Positions 1 through 8,718 of a DNA stretch of 64,000 nt are shown piece after piece. The translations under genes and the position numbers were made by a program. The first letter of the stretch is position 1. Each line of letters begins with the position of its first letter. A model generated the notes under the pieces. That model did not search any database, had not been told where the DNA came from, and saw only the letters and a program-made list of their open reading frames with translations. Origin of the DNA: NCED01 sp035493955 (GTDB lineage: Bacteria; Pseudomonadota; Alphaproteobacteria; Caulobacterales; Caulobacteraceae); contig DATJHI010000036.1 in NCBI GenBank assembly GCA_035493955.1, positions 124,001-188,000 on the forward strand, read 5' to 3'.

Positions 1-2
1 CC

Positions 3-281
3 GGGACGACGGCCGGCGCGACCACCGACGCCACCGGCGCGGCGACGACCAATGCGCGCACCAACAGGAGGCCTGCCCAATCGGCCGCGCCGAGCACCGA
101 ATCCACGACGGGAGCCGCCGGGACCGGGATCAACGCCCGTGGTCGCGTGAACGGGACGGCGGCGGGGCGGGGCGGCGTCAATGCCGGAACGGGCGCCTCA
201 GGGGCGGCGGCCGGGACCGGCTCGACCAATTCCGGCGCCGCCGACGCTTCGGTCGACGCCGGCGCCTCGTTGTCGAAATAA
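3..281 (+). CDS. C-terminal end of a low-complexity protein (5' end outside window)
   Basis: An open frame enters from the left edge and stops at TAA 279-281, giving 92 residues. It is almost entirely Ala, Gly, Thr, Ser and Asn with scattered Arg (for example TTAGATTDATGAATTNART), and ends DAGASLSK. Such a tail suggests a disordered or linker region of a secreted or surface protein, but no domain is visible and the start lies outside the window. It faces the cell-wall hydrolase gene on the other strand. The frame could be spurious in GC-rich DNA; the uninterrupted reading and biased composition favour a real tail. Confidence 0.45.
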   Translation, partial: GTTAGATTDATGAATTNARTNRRPAQSAAPSTESTTGAAGTGINARGRVNGTAAGRGGVNAGTGASGAAAGTGSTNSGAADASVDAGASLSK

Positions 282-311
282 GGCCCGCGAAGCCGCCTTC
301 GCAGAGGCGAC

Positions 312-332
312 GCCGGCTCCGCGAAGGCCGGC
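312..332. terminator. Possible terminator hairpin between convergent genes
   Basis: GCCGGC at 312-317 and again at 327-332 form a 6-bp stem with a 9-nt loop between two converging genes. No T-run follows, so this is a weak call based on position and symmetry. Confidence 0.25.
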
Positions 333-376
333 CTGGCTTCCAATAGCTTGAAAGAGGTCGTCGTCGGCGGGCCCGG

Positions 377-1186
377 TCAGGCCCGCCGGCTGCGGTTCCT
401 TTTCGGAGTGGGCCTGCTCATCAGGCTTTGGACCCGGTTCCACACCCGGACCTCGTCCCCGGCGTAGCGATCCCGCAGCGCACTCACCAGGCCGGCCTTG
501 CCCGGCCAGACGTAGAAGACGTGGAGCCCGATCCGGCCTACCTGGACCACTGTCGATCGCCACCAGGGCTCGACGTAGTCGGTGTGGTAATGGGTCGCCG
601 CCCCGATGGGCTTGACCACATAACCGTTCAACGCCTGGGCCGCCAAGGCGCGGGCGGCCTCGAGCTGGTCGTGCTCGGGCGGGCGACGGGACAGGGAGCC
701 GTCGCAGACGAAGGAGAACTGGCACCCGGTCCTGCGGCCGGCGCCCTGATAGACCACGCCGCAGACCGTGTCGGGGAAGTTCCGGTCGCGCACCCGGTTG
801 AGCACCACCTGGGCCACGGCGCGCTGGCCTGCCTCCGGCTCGAAGCCCGCCTCGTAGTAGATGGCCTGGGCCAGGCAGTCGGTGGCGCGGGCGAGGTCGG
901 CGGGGGTGTCCGCCTTAGCGACGAAGGGCGGGGCCGGCGCCGGCAGGACAAGGGTCGGACGCCCGACCAAGACGACGGCCCGACCCGGCGAATCCGAGAC
1001 GACATGGCGGATCGCCTCGACCATCGAGGGCGCGGACAGCAGCCCCACGGCCGCGGTCAGAAGCCACAACAGGGCGATCAGCGCGAGGTTCGACGGCGCT
1101 GGCTGAGAATAGGCTGGGGCCTGGGTGGAATTGATTGAATTGAAGCTTGACTGTTGGGGTGATCGGTCATGGAAAAAATTGGCCAT
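377..1186 (-). CDS. Cell-wall hydrolase, SleB/Hydrolase_2 family, membrane-anchored
   Basis: 269 residues. One hydrophobic segment (about 33-53) follows a short polar N-terminus, so the catalytic part should lie in the periplasm. The hydrolase domain spans about 104-226, with the family pattern AIYYEAGFEPEAGQRAVAQV (candidate catalytic Glu at 112), then FSFVCDG and ATHYHTDYVEPWW. SleB-like enzymes cleave peptidoglycan glycan strands. Spore germination is not relevant here; in alphaproteobacteria the family probably acts in wall remodelling. It lies 177 nt downstream of the ParA-like gene on the same strand. The ATG start is preceded by a weak purine-rich stretch. Confidence 0.85.
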   Translation of the reverse strand: MANFFHDRSPQQSSFNSINSTQAPAYSQPAPSNLALIALLWLLTAAVGLLSAPSMVEAIRHVVSDSPGRAVVLVGRPTLVLPAPAPPFVAKADTPADLARATDCLAQAIYYEAGFEPEAGQRAVAQVVLNRVRDRNFPDTVCGVVYQGAGRRTGCQFSFVCDGSLSRRPPEHDQLEAARALAAQALNGYVVKPIGAATHYHTDYVEPWWRSTVVQVGRIGLHVFYVWPGKAGLVSALRDRYAGDEVRVWNRVQSLMSRPTPKRNRSRRA

Positions 1187-1363
1187 CTCGCCCGTTCGTA
1201 AAGCTTCACCGAGTCATATCGGCAGTCGATGGCGGGCTCGTACAGGCCATCGTGGCCGCGCGCGCTGTGGCATCTCGCCACCAGCAAACGCCTGAAAAGC
1301 GGAAGCATTACACAAGGCCGTGATTACTGTGGAGCTCGTCGTCAGCCTGACCTGGGCGGGAGC

Positions 1364-2008
1364 TTATTCTGGCGCGGCCGCGGCCTCTACGGCGATGAAC
1401 TCCCAAAGCGCCGCGATTTCCTTGGCCGCCCCGGGGTCGGACATCTCTTCGGCCGAACGCCCGGTCTCGAGCGCGGTCTGATAGGTGGTCCGCAAGCGCA
1501 CGATATGGGGCGCCACCGGAACCCGCATGTATTCGAGCGCCCGCAACGCCCGCCTGACCAGGGGCGACTCCACGCCGCCCCGGGGGGCAGGCGCCTGATT
1601 CACCACCACGATCGACGGTTTCCCCAGACGGCGCACGAGGGCGAGGGTCCGGGCGAGGGCGGCGAGATCGAGCAGCGTCGGACGCACGACCATGACCGCG
1701 AAGTCGGCGAGCACTATGGCTTCGGCGACGTCCTCGACCACGCCGGCCGGGGTGTCGATGATCAGGAGCTGCTTCTGCGAATAGACCGCGTCGATCTGGG
1801 CCGCGAGCAGCCCGGAGGCCGACGCCGGCGCACAATCCGGACCCGCGCCGGCGCGGGCGCCCAACACCTGGGTGGCCGAGCCTTGAGGATCGATATCGAC
1901 CACAAGGGTGTCGATCCCGCGCAGATGCGCAGCCAGCGCGCAGTGCGTCGCCAGGGTGGTCTTCCCCGAACCGCCCTTCAGGGCGATGACCGCGATCGTC
2001 CGCAACAT
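1364..2008 (-). CDS. ParA/MinD-like P-loop ATPase, orphan
   Basis: 214 residues from the ATG at 2006-2008. An upstream in-frame start at 2050 is possible but adds a basic tail absent from the family. The deviant Walker A KGGSGKTT is near residue 10, followed by VVDIDPQGSAT (Walker A') and LLIIDTPAG (Walker B). ParA-like ATPases position DNA or protein cargo by ATP-dependent dimerisation on the nucleoid. No ParB gene or obvious parS site is nearby, so the cargo is unknown. A chromosomal orphan role (for example polar protein placement) seems likelier than plasmid partition. Confidence 0.8.
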   Translation of the reverse strand: MLRTIAVIALKGGSGKTTLATHCALAAHLRGIDTLVVDIDPQGSATQVLGARAGAGPDCAPASASGLLAAQIDAVYSQKQLLIIDTPAGVVEDVAEAIVLADFAVMVVRPTLLDLAALARTLALVRRLGKPSIVVVNQAPAPRGGVESPLVRRALRALEYMRVPVAPHIVRLRTTYQTALETGRSAEEMSDPGAAKEIAALWEFIAVEAAAAPE

Positions 2009-2137
2009 CACCCGCCTCGCGTTGCGCCTGGGCGCTCTGATCGGACCCATCAGGCGCGCCGATGTTGGCGGAATTAGATCAGGTGGGGATCAGGCCACAA
2101 AGCGCTGCGACAGGCGCCGTCAGCACTTGAAAAGGCG

Positions 2138-2212
2138 TGGTGGACGCGACTGGGATCGAACCAGTGACCCCCTCGATGTCAACGAGGTGCTCTCCCGCTG
2201 AGCTACGCATCC
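2138..2212 (-). tRNA. tRNA-Val (anticodon GAC)
   Basis: Read on the minus strand it folds as a full cloverleaf. The acceptor GGATGCG (from 2212) pairs with CGCGTCC, with one G-T pair; the D arm is GCTC/GAGC; the anticodon loop is TTGACAT with GAC; the T loop is TTCGATC; discriminator A is followed by an encoded CCA at 2138-2140. GAC reads valine GUC codons. It lies 58 nt downstream of cpdR on the same strand. Confidence 0.95.
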
Positions 2213-2229
2213 GCCTCGGGACGGCGTCT

Positions 2230-2256
2230 ATAATACGCCCGCCGGTCCAGGGGCAA
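2230..2256 (-). promoter_or_regulatory. Candidate promoter for tRNA-Val
   Basis: On the minus strand TTGCCC (2251-2256) and TATTAT (2230-2235) are separated by 15 nt, and the tRNA begins 17 nt further on. The spacing is acceptable for the shorter spacers of Caulobacter housekeeping promoters, but the -35 is imperfect. The opposite strand reads TATAAT in the same place. Confidence 0.35.
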
Positions 2257-2270
2257 GCGCCGCAAGAGAC

Positions 2271-2630
2271 TCAGGCGGCGATCATCCGCTCCACCTCGGC
2301 GACGATCTCGCGAAGGTGGACGGGCTTGGAGAGGACCTTGGCCCCTTCGGGCGCCCGGCTTCCGGCCGACAGGGCCACGGCGGCGAAGCCGGTGATGAAC
2401 ATGATCCGAAGCGAGGGCGTGCGGGCGGCGGCTTCCCGGGCCACCTCGATTCCATCGACCCCCGGCATGACGATGTCGGTGAGCAGGAGGTCGTAGGGAC
2501 CGTCCGACAGGGCCTCGATGGCCGCGTCGCCGTCGGCGCAGGAGCGGACGTCGTAGCCGGCGCGTTCCAGGGCCCGGGCCAGGAAGCCGCGCAGGGAATC
2601 GTCGTCTTCGGCGAGTAGAATGCGAGTCAT
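2271..2630 (-). CDS. cpdR: Receiver-only response regulator CpdR
   Basis: 119 residues from the ATG at 2628-2630 (MTRILLAEDDD); an upstream frame extension has no support. It is a single receiver domain with the acidic pocket AEDDD, the phospho-acceptor in LLLTDIVMPGVDG and the Lys in VLSKPVHLRE. The MFITGFAAVAL stretch is typical of CpdR. In Caulobacter, unphosphorylated CpdR primes ClpXP to degrade cell-cycle substrates, and phosphate from the CckA-ChpT relay inactivates it. The hybrid kinase gene ends 100 nt upstream on the same strand. A CpdR paralogue remains possible. Confidence 0.8.
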   Translation of the reverse strand: MTRILLAEDDDSLRGFLARALERAGYDVRSCADGDAAIEALSDGPYDLLLTDIVMPGVDGIEVAREAAARTPSLRIMFITGFAAVALSAGSRAPEGAKVLSKPVHLREIVAEVERMIAA

Positions 2631-2730
2631 GCCGGCTCCGGAGGTCGCCAAATCGGCGAATGCAACGCCGCGACGCTACGAGGAAGATCGTAAACCCGCG
2701 CTAAACCATGGCGAAGATGGCGGCGCGGCG

Positions 2731-4659
2731 TCACGCCGCGGCCTCGCCGGCCGCCGTGGCGTCGGCAGGGGTGCAAAGCCGCATGGCCGCGTCGAGCGCG
2801 GCCTGCAGCCTCGGCAATTCGATCGGCTTGGGCACGTGAAGATCGACGCCGGCGGCCAGGTATTCCTTGATCTGGTGGGTCATCGCGTGGGCGGATAGGG
2901 CGATGATCGGGATACGCGCCCGTCCGGTTTCGGCCTCTTCCGCACGGATGGCGCGGGTGGCGGCAAGGCCGTCCATCTCCGGCATCTGGATGTCCATCAG
3001 GATCAGGTCGAAGGTCCCGCCTCGCCACGCTTCCAGGGCCTTCTTGCCGTCGCCGACCAGGGACAGTTCGACCCCGAAGACGCCCATGACGGTGGACAGG
3101 ACCAACTGGTTGGTCGGATTGTCCTCGGCCGCCAGGACCTTGAGCGGCCGGTCCTCTCGCGGCAGGATCATTTGCGACGCCGCGGTATCGGCCGCAGGCG
3201 CGCGCGGGGCCGCCACTCGCTCGAGCGGCAGGGACACGCTGAACACCGAGCCGGTCCCTGGCTCGCTGCGCACCGAAACGGCGCCCCCCATCAGCTCCGA
3301 AAGCTCCTGACAGATGGCGAGACCCAGTCCGGTGCCCCCGAACCGGCGGGTGGTGGAGCTGTCCGCCTGGGTGAAGGTCTGGAACAGGATCGGCAGAGCC
3401 TCCGGCGGAATGCCGATGCCGGTGTCGGCCACCTGGATGACGATCCCGGCGGCGCCGGTCGCGTCCTGGCCCTCCGCGGTGATGCGGACCTCGCCGTTCG
3501 TGGTGAACTTCAGGGCGTTGGACACCAGGTTGCCGACGATCTGGCTCAGCCGCGTCGCGTCGCCCCGACGCAGACCGGCGGCGCTCCCGCGCACATCCAG
3601 CACCAGACCCAGTCCCTTGCGCTCGGCCACGGGGCCGAAGGGGGCCACGGCGCTGCGCAGCACCGTCTCGGTGTCGAAGTCGTCCACCTCTAGCTCAAGC
3701 TTGCCCGCCTCGATCTTGGACACGTCGAGCACGTCGTTGAGGATCGACAGCAAGGTCTCGCCGGACTGGCGGATCACGTTCAAGCGGCCGCGCTGGACCT
3801 CGCCCATGTCCTCCAGCGCCATAACCTGAGACATCGCCAGGAGGCCGTTGAGGGGTGTGCGGATCTCATGGCTCATATTGGCCAGGAACTGGGATTTCAG
3901 CCGGTTGGCGGACTCGGCGCTGTCGCGGGCCTGCATCAGTTCGGCCATGGTCGCCTTCAGCGCCTGGTCGTGGTCGTGCAGCTTGGCCAGGAGCTGGTTG
4001 AAGCTGTCGGTCAGCCGGCCCAGCTCGTCGTCGGCGCGCCGTTCCACCCGCTGGGTGAAGTCGCCCCCCGCCGCCACCGTCTGCATGGCGTTGGACAGGC
4101 GGTTGACCGGATCGGTGACCCGGCCGGCCAGCCAACGACCCAGGAGGAGGGAAAGGGCGGATGCGCCGGACAGAAGGGCGGCGATCAGCGCGAGATAGCG
4201 CGGCAGGATCGTCCACAAGGTCGGGGGGGCGGCGTAGACCAGAAGCTCTCCGACCGGGCGGCGCCCGATGACGACGGGCCTGCGGGCTTCCAGCCAATTC
4301 GAGGCCTGGGCCGCCGCGATGGAGGGGGCTCCGGACCCGGCCAGCACATGGCCGTCGCGGTCGGTCAGGAAGACAGCCATGAACTCGGGACGGAACCCCG
4401 AAAGCCGTTCGATGGCGTCAGCGGCGCGGGTGTGGCCCTCGTAGACGCCGAGCACTGTCGGGCCCCCAGCGAACGCCTGGGCCATCATGCCCTGGCGCAT
4501 GAGCAGATGTTGCCGGTCATTCCGCCACTGTTCGGCGATGAAGGCGGCGCAGGCGGCGAGCAGCACCGCCACGGCGGTGATCATCGCCACCGCGGTGATG
4601 CGGCTCTGCAACGAAATTCCCCAGCGCGGCTTGGCGCGGTCTGGCGGTGCGGCTCTCAT
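2731..4659 (-). CDS. Hybrid sensor histidine kinase with C-terminal receiver
   Basis: 642 residues from the ATG at 4657-4659; an in-frame TTG lies one codon upstream. Two membrane segments (about 22-42 and 155-175) flank a roughly 110-residue periplasmic sensor region without a recognised fold. A HAMP-like linker, a HisKA dimerisation domain (NMSHEIRTPLNG, His264), a HATPase domain (NLVSNALKF, DTGIGIP, GGTGLGLAI) and a receiver (LILMDIQMPEMDG, Asp556; Lys611 in VPKPIE) follow. Signals would be relayed from His264 to Asp556 and onward through a phosphotransferase. The ligand is unknown. cpdR lies directly downstream in the same orientation. Confidence 0.88.
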   Translation of the reverse strand: MRAAPPDRAKPRWGISLQSRITAVAMITAVAVLLAACAAFIAEQWRNDRQHLLMRQGMMAQAFAGGPTVLGVYEGHTRAADAIERLSGFRPEFMAVFLTDRDGHVLAGSGAPSIAAAQASNWLEARRPVVIGRRPVGELLVYAAPPTLWTILPRYLALIAALLSGASALSLLLGRWLAGRVTDPVNRLSNAMQTVAAGGDFTQRVERRADDELGRLTDSFNQLLAKLHDHDQALKATMAELMQARDSAESANRLKSQFLANMSHEIRTPLNGLLAMSQVMALEDMGEVQRGRLNVIRQSGETLLSILNDVLDVSKIEAGKLELEVDDFDTETVLRSAVAPFGPVAERKGLGLVLDVRGSAAGLRRGDATRLSQIVGNLVSNALKFTTNGEVRITAEGQDATGAAGIVIQVADTGIGIPPEALPILFQTFTQADSSTTRRFGGTGLGLAICQELSELMGGAVSVRSEPGTGSVFSVSLPLERVAAPRAPAADTAASQMILPREDRPLKVLAAEDNPTNQLVLSTVMGVFGVELSLVGDGKKALEAWRGGTFDLILMDIQMPEMDGLAATRAIRAEEAETGRARIPIIALSAHAMTHQIKEYLAAGVDLHVPKPIELPRLQAALDAAMRLCTPADATAAGEAAA

Positions 4660-4747
4660 CAAGGCTGTCTTTGAAGCGACGCGCGGCGCCCAATCCTCGG
4701 GATATAGGCGCGGGACTCCTAATGTTTCGCTTCACGCGCCTTTCGCG

Positions 4748-5542
4748 TCACCGGCCCTTGAAAACCGGCTTTCGTTTTTCCACGAAGGCGGCCATGCCCT
4801 CCTTCTGATCCTCCAGCCCGAACAGGGACTGGAACAGGCGCCGCTCCAGCGCCACCCCCTGGCCAAGGGGAGTTTCATAGGCCGCCTCGACCAGTTCCTT
4901 GGCCATCATCACCGCAATGGGCGAGAGGCCGGCGATGGTCCTGGCCGTCTTCATCGCCTCGGGGACCAGCTCCGCCAAGGGGACCACGCGGGACACCAGG
5001 CCGCAGCGTTCGGCCTCGGCGGCGTCGATCATCCGGCCGGTGAGCACCATCTCCATGGCCTTGGACTTGCCGACGAAACGGGTCAGGCGCTGGGTGCCGC
5101 CGGCGCCGGGGACCACCCCCAGGTTGATCTCCGGCTGGCCGAACCGGGCGTTGTCGGCCGCCAGGATGAAGTCGCACATCATGGCCAGCTCGCAGCCGCC
5201 GCCGAGGGCGTAGCCGGCCACCGCCGCGATCACCGGCTTGCGGCAATGGGCGGCGGCCTCCCAGTTGCGGGTGATGAAGTCCTGGCGATAGGCCTCGGCG
5301 TAGGTCTTGCCGGCCATCTCCTTGATGTCGGCGCCGGCGGCGAAGGCCTTGTCCGACCCGGTCAGCACCACGCAGCCCACGCCCTCGTCGGCCTCGAACG
5401 CCGCCAGCGCCGCGGCCAGTTCGTTCATCAGCGCATCCGACAGGGCGTTCAACGCCTCGGGCCGGTGCAGGCGGATCAGACCGACGGCGCCGTCCCGCTC
5501 GACCCTCAGCCAAGCGTAAGCGGCCGCTTCGGCGTCGTTCAT
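4748..5542 (-). CDS. Enoyl-CoA hydratase/isomerase family protein
   Basis: 264 residues, normal for a crotonase. The oxyanion-hole region is KAFAAGADIKEM. Both catalytic glutamates of true hydratases are present: Glu118 in GGGCELAMM and Glu138 in GQPEINLGVVPGAGG. The enzyme hydrates trans-2-enoyl-CoA to 3-hydroxyacyl-CoA in fatty-acid oxidation; substrate chain length cannot be read from sequence. Its ATG overlaps the stop of the upstream gene (ATGA, 5539-5542), so the two are co-translated. It is probably the last gene of a minus-strand run from mutM. Confidence 0.9.
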   Translation of the reverse strand: MNDAEAAAYAWLRVERDGAVGLIRLHRPEALNALSDALMNELAAALAAFEADEGVGCVVLTGSDKAFAAGADIKEMAGKTYAEAYRQDFITRNWEAAAHCRKPVIAAVAGYALGGGCELAMMCDFILAADNARFGQPEINLGVVPGAGGTQRLTRFVGKSKAMEMVLTGRMIDAAEAERCGLVSRVVPLAELVPEAMKTARTIAGLSPIAVMMAKELVEAAYETPLGQGVALERRLFQSLFGLEDQKEGMAAFVEKRKPVFKGR

Positions 5543-6063
5543 CGGGGTGCGCCGGCGGGGGTCGGAACGACGACCCGGCTTTCGGGAGTAATCACGAACA
5601 CCGCCTCCAGTCCCCGCGGGGCCCGCCCGCGGCCGCGGGCGCGGCGCGGCTCCACCAGGAAGATCAGCTTCTCCCGGCCGCGATGGTAGACATAGGGTTC
5701 GCTGCCGGAGGCCTTCCAGCCGAGCTGGGTCAGGGTCGCGGCATAGAAGCCGCGCACCACTTCCGCCTCGGCTTCCCCCGCCAGCCGCGCCTCCGCCAGG
5801 CGCCCCCCCTGGAACAGGTCGAAGGCGTAACCGTCATCGCCCTCGGCCAGGCCCGGCATGATCGGCAGGTCCTCGATGTAGCTGGAGAATTCCGTGGCTC
5901 CGCCCCGGCCCGACGCCGACGCCGCCGCATCCGCCCGGCCCGCCGCCGACCACAGGGCGATGGCCAGGACGCCGATGCCGACCGCCGCCACGCCCAAGGC
6001 GGCCGCGCGCATCCGGCGACGACGTTTGGGGGAGGGCGGCCTGTATGATCTGCGCTCGCTCAT
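5539..6063 (-). CDS. Conserved membrane-anchored protein of unknown function
   Basis: 174 residues. A strongly basic N-terminus (SPKRRRRMR) precedes a single membrane segment (about 18-45), giving a predicted cytoplasm-in, periplasm-out topology. The periplasmic part holds IEDLPIMPGLAEGDDG, a stretch LGWKASGSEPYVYHRGREKL and a basic Pro-rich tail. No catalytic motif is evident. It is translationally coupled at both ends by ATGA overlaps, to the TraB/GumN gene upstream and the enoyl-CoA hydratase downstream. The layout suggests a conserved lineage-specific envelope protein. Confidence 0.7.
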   Translation of the reverse strand: MSERRSYRPPSPKRRRRMRAAALGVAAVGIGVLAIALWSAAGRADAAASASGRGGATEFSSYIEDLPIMPGLAEGDDGYAFDLFQGGRLAEARLAGEAEAEVVRGFYAATLTQLGWKASGSEPYVYHRGREKLIFLVEPRRARGRGRAPRGLEAVFVITPESRVVVPTPAGAPR

Positions 6064-6959
6064 GGACCTTCCACCTTCAGCCCCCGGCGCCGCAGCAGCG
6101 CCGGCACGCTGTCGGGCCCGACCAGGTGGCCGACGCCCACGACGATGAACGCGCGATCCGGGGTTTTGAGCAAGCGTTCGATCTGATCCGCCCAGCGGCG
6201 GTTCCGCTGGCTGACCATGCGGCGGTACATTCCAGGCGCCGCCTTGCGCAGCGGTTCGATCGCCTCGCGCTCCAGCCAGGCCGTGTCGCCGGTCAACCAG
6301 GCCTTCTGCAAGGCGTCGAAGGCGTTCGGTTCGTCCTCGATCTGGCTCAGGGTCTGCTCCAGCGAGGCGACCTGTTCGCGCAAGGGCGCGTCGGCCAGGA
6401 TTCGGATTTGCTGCTCCGGCGTTTCGAAGGCGTGTCTGGGCGCGACCGGGGGGGCTTCGCGCGCCAGGCTCGGCTCCACCCCGTCGCTGAGGCTGGCGCC
6501 GTGGGCGCGCAGGTCGAGCAGGGTCAAGGTGACTTCAGCGTACCAGGGACGGTAGCCGTCGATGGCCCCTGGGGGCAGGCCGAGACGGCTCGACACCCGG
6601 TTCAGCCGCGCGCGTCCATCCGCCGTCAGCAGGGCCGCCAGGGACTTGCCCGCCGGCAGTTTCGAAAGGGCCCCCACCGCCCTGGCCGTGGCCGCGTCGC
6701 TGGAGCCGTCCATGGGGATTTCGAACCAGACCGAATCGGCGTGGGCCAGGGCCGCCTTCATCTCCGGCCCCCGCCAGTCGAGGCCGGGGGTCAGAAGATG
6801 GACCGAGCCGAACAGCACGACCTCGCCCTTTGGCCCATGCACCCGCCAGATCGGCGGAGCCGCGTGGGCGCCGGCGCCCACGCCCAGGACCGCCAGGGCC
6901 GCGATGACGGTGGCGGCCCAGTGGCGAAGCGGCGTCCACGGCGGCAGGGCGAATCGCAT
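6060..6959 (-). CDS. TraB/GumN family protein
   Basis: 299 residues with an N-terminal signal-like segment (about 14-30, VIAALAVLGVGAGAHA). The family hallmark PPIWRVHGPKGEVVLFGSVH follows immediately, then VWFEIPMDG and, near the C-terminus, RAFIVVGVGHLVGPDSVP. Members are predicted membrane-associated or periplasmic proteins with conserved His and Glu residues that may bind metal; some relatives act as proteases, but the bacterial role is not settled. The gene starts 17 nt after mutM ends and overlaps the next gene by ATGA, so these minus-strand genes probably form one operon. Confidence 0.8.
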   Translation of the reverse strand: MRFALPPWTPLRHWAATVIAALAVLGVGAGAHAAPPIWRVHGPKGEVVLFGSVHLLTPGLDWRGPEMKAALAHADSVWFEIPMDGSSDAATARAVGALSKLPAGKSLAALLTADGRARLNRVSSRLGLPPGAIDGYRPWYAEVTLTLLDLRAHGASLSDGVEPSLAREAPPVAPRHAFETPEQQIRILADAPLREQVASLEQTLSQIEDEPNAFDALQKAWLTGDTAWLEREAIEPLRKAAPGMYRRMVSQRNRRWADQIERLLKTPDRAFIVVGVGHLVGPDSVPALLRRRGLKVEGP

Positions 6960-6976
6960 GGCGAGAGCTTAGCCGT

Positions 6977-7837
6977 TCAGCCTTGGCAGGCCGGACAGAA
7001 AAAGGTCGACCGCCCCGACTGTACGATCCTTTGCACGAGGCCGCCGCAGCCGGGCTTCACGCAAGGCTCGCCTTCGCGGCCGTAGACCCGGAAGGCGTGT
7101 TGGAAATAGCCCAGGTCGCCGTCGGTGTTGCGGTAATCGCGCAGAGTCGAGCCGCCGGCGGCGATCGCCTCCTCCAAGACCACGCGAACGGCCGCCGCCA
7201 GCCGCTTGATCTCGGCGGGCCGGACCGCCCCGGCGGCGCGGGTGGGGGACAGGCCCGCCCGGAACAGAGCCTCGCAGACATAGATGTTGCCGAGGCCGGC
7301 GACCACGCGCTGGTCCAGCAGGGTGGCCTTGACGCTCTGTTTGCGCCCTTCGAACCCGCGCACCAGGGTCTCGGCCCCGAAATCGGGACCCAGAGGTTCG
7401 GGTCCGAGGCCTGCGAACCACGGGTGCGCCTCCAGGCCGGCGGTGGGGATCAGGTCCATGTAGCCGAAGCGCCGGGCGTCGTTGAAGCCGATGCGGGCGC
7501 CCCGGTCGGTCTCGAACGCCAGGTGGGTGTGCTTCTCCTCGCCGTCGACCTGGTTGTGGAAACGGCCCGGGCGCGAGACGGCGTCGGTCTCCACGGTGAA
7601 GCGGCCGGTCATGCCGAGGTGGGTGACCCAGGTCTCGCCGGTATCGAGGGGGGCCAGCAGATATTTCGCCCGCCGGTCGAGACGCAGGACGGTCGCCCCG
7701 GTCAGCCGGGCCGCGAACCGGGAGGGCAGGGCGAAGCGCAGATCGGCGCGGCGCTGGTCCACACGGGTCAGTTTCGCCCCCTCCAGATGGGGGGCGAGGC
7801 CGCGCCTTACGGTCTCCACCTCGGGAAGTTCGGGCAT
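6977..7837 (-). CDS. mutM: Formamidopyrimidine-DNA glycosylase (Fpg/MutM)
   Basis: 286 residues starting MPELPEVETVRRGL, where Pro2 is the catalytic nucleophile and Glu3 the acid. The family lysine lies in DRRAKYLL, helix-two-turn-helix residues are in GLGNIYVCEALF, and a C-terminal zinc finger has CVKPGC and FFCPAC. The enzyme removes 8-oxoguanine and ring-opened purines and nicks the abasic site. It is transcribed divergently from ubiE, about 120 nt away, and heads the minus-strand operon that continues into TraB/GumN. Confidence 0.97.
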   Translation of the reverse strand: MPELPEVETVRRGLAPHLEGAKLTRVDQRRADLRFALPSRFAARLTGATVLRLDRRAKYLLAPLDTGETWVTHLGMTGRFTVETDAVSRPGRFHNQVDGEEKHTHLAFETDRGARIGFNDARRFGYMDLIPTAGLEAHPWFAGLGPEPLGPDFGAETLVRGFEGRKQSVKATLLDQRVVAGLGNIYVCEALFRAGLSPTRAAGAVRPAEIKRLAAAVRVVLEEAIAAGGSTLRDYRNTDGDLGYFQHAFRVYGREGEPCVKPGCGGLVQRIVQSGRSTFFCPACQG

Positions 7838-7956
7838 GGAAGGCTCTTAACGGGGCCGGGCGCGGCGCGCCATAGAATCCCCTGCAGGCCCCCTGGGGGA
7901 GAACGAGGCCTCTACCCCGTACCCTCGCGCGCGGTTTTCCTCTAAGCGTGCGGACC

Positions 7957-8715
7957 ATGAGCGAGCCGCGCGCCACATTCGGGTTCCGGGACGTCGAGCC
8001 GGAGGAAAAGCCAAGGCTGGTCCGGGGCGTGTTCGACAAGGTCGCCCGGCGCTACGACCTGATGAACGACCTGATGAGCGCGGGCGTCCATCGGCTGTGG
8101 AAGGACATGACCGCCGCCCGGCTGAACCCCCAGCCGGGAGAGACCGTCGTCGACTGCGCCGGCGGCACCGGCGACATCGCCGACCGCCTGGCCAAGCTGG
8201 CGCGGGGCGCCCAGGCGCGGCGCGGCGGGGCCGACCCGCGCATCCTGGTGGTCGACTACAATGCGGAGATGATCGCGGCAGGCCGCACCCGGGGACTCGA
8301 CCCGGCCATCGCCTGGGCCGTGGGCGACGCCCAGGCCCTGCCGCTGCGCGACGCCAGCGCCGACGCCTATGTCATCGCCTTCGGCATCCGCAACGTCACC
8401 TCCATCCCCGCAGCCCTGGCCGAAGCGCGGCGGGTGCTGAAACCCGGCGGGCGGTTTCTGTGCCTGGAGTTCTCCAAGCCCCCCGCCCCGGCCCTGGCCA
8501 AGGCCTACGACGCCTATTCCTTCAAGGTCATACCGGCCATCGGAGCCCTGGTGGCGCGGGACCGCGCCTCCTACCAGTATCTGGTCGAGAGCATCCGCCG
8601 CTTCCCCGACCAGGATCGCTTCGCGGCGATGATCGAGCAGGCCGGGTTCGGCCGCGTCGGTTACACCAATTTCACCGGCGGAGTGGCGGCGCTCCATCAC
8701 GGCTGGGCGATCTAG
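7957..8715 (+). CDS. ubiE: Ubiquinone/menaquinone biosynthesis C-methyltransferase UbiE
   Basis: 252 residues from the ATG at 7957; an in-frame GTG at 7948 would add three residues. The SAM-binding motif VVDCAGGTGDIADR lies at about 64-77. The family signatures FDKVARRYDLMNDLMSAGVH and FGIRNV are intact, as is the C-terminal NFTGGVAALHHGW. It catalyses the C-methylation step of ubiquinone synthesis. ubiB starts 4 nt after its stop, so the two form an operon for the same pathway. Confidence 0.96.
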   Translation: MSEPRATFGFRDVEPEEKPRLVRGVFDKVARRYDLMNDLMSAGVHRLWKDMTAARLNPQPGETVVDCAGGTGDIADRLAKLARGAQARRGGADPRILVVDYNAEMIAAGRTRGLDPAIAWAVGDAQALPLRDASADAYVIAFGIRNVTSIPAALAEARRVLKPGGRFLCLEFSKPPAPALAKAYDAYSFKVIPAIGALVARDRASYQYLVESIRRFPDQDRFAAMIEQAGFGRVGYTNFTGGVAALHHGWAI

Positions 8716-8718
8716 CCG

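Noticed and set aside
1364..2008. ParA-like gene as part of a chromosome or plasmid partition locus
   Set aside because: No ParB gene or repeated parS-like site is present nearby.
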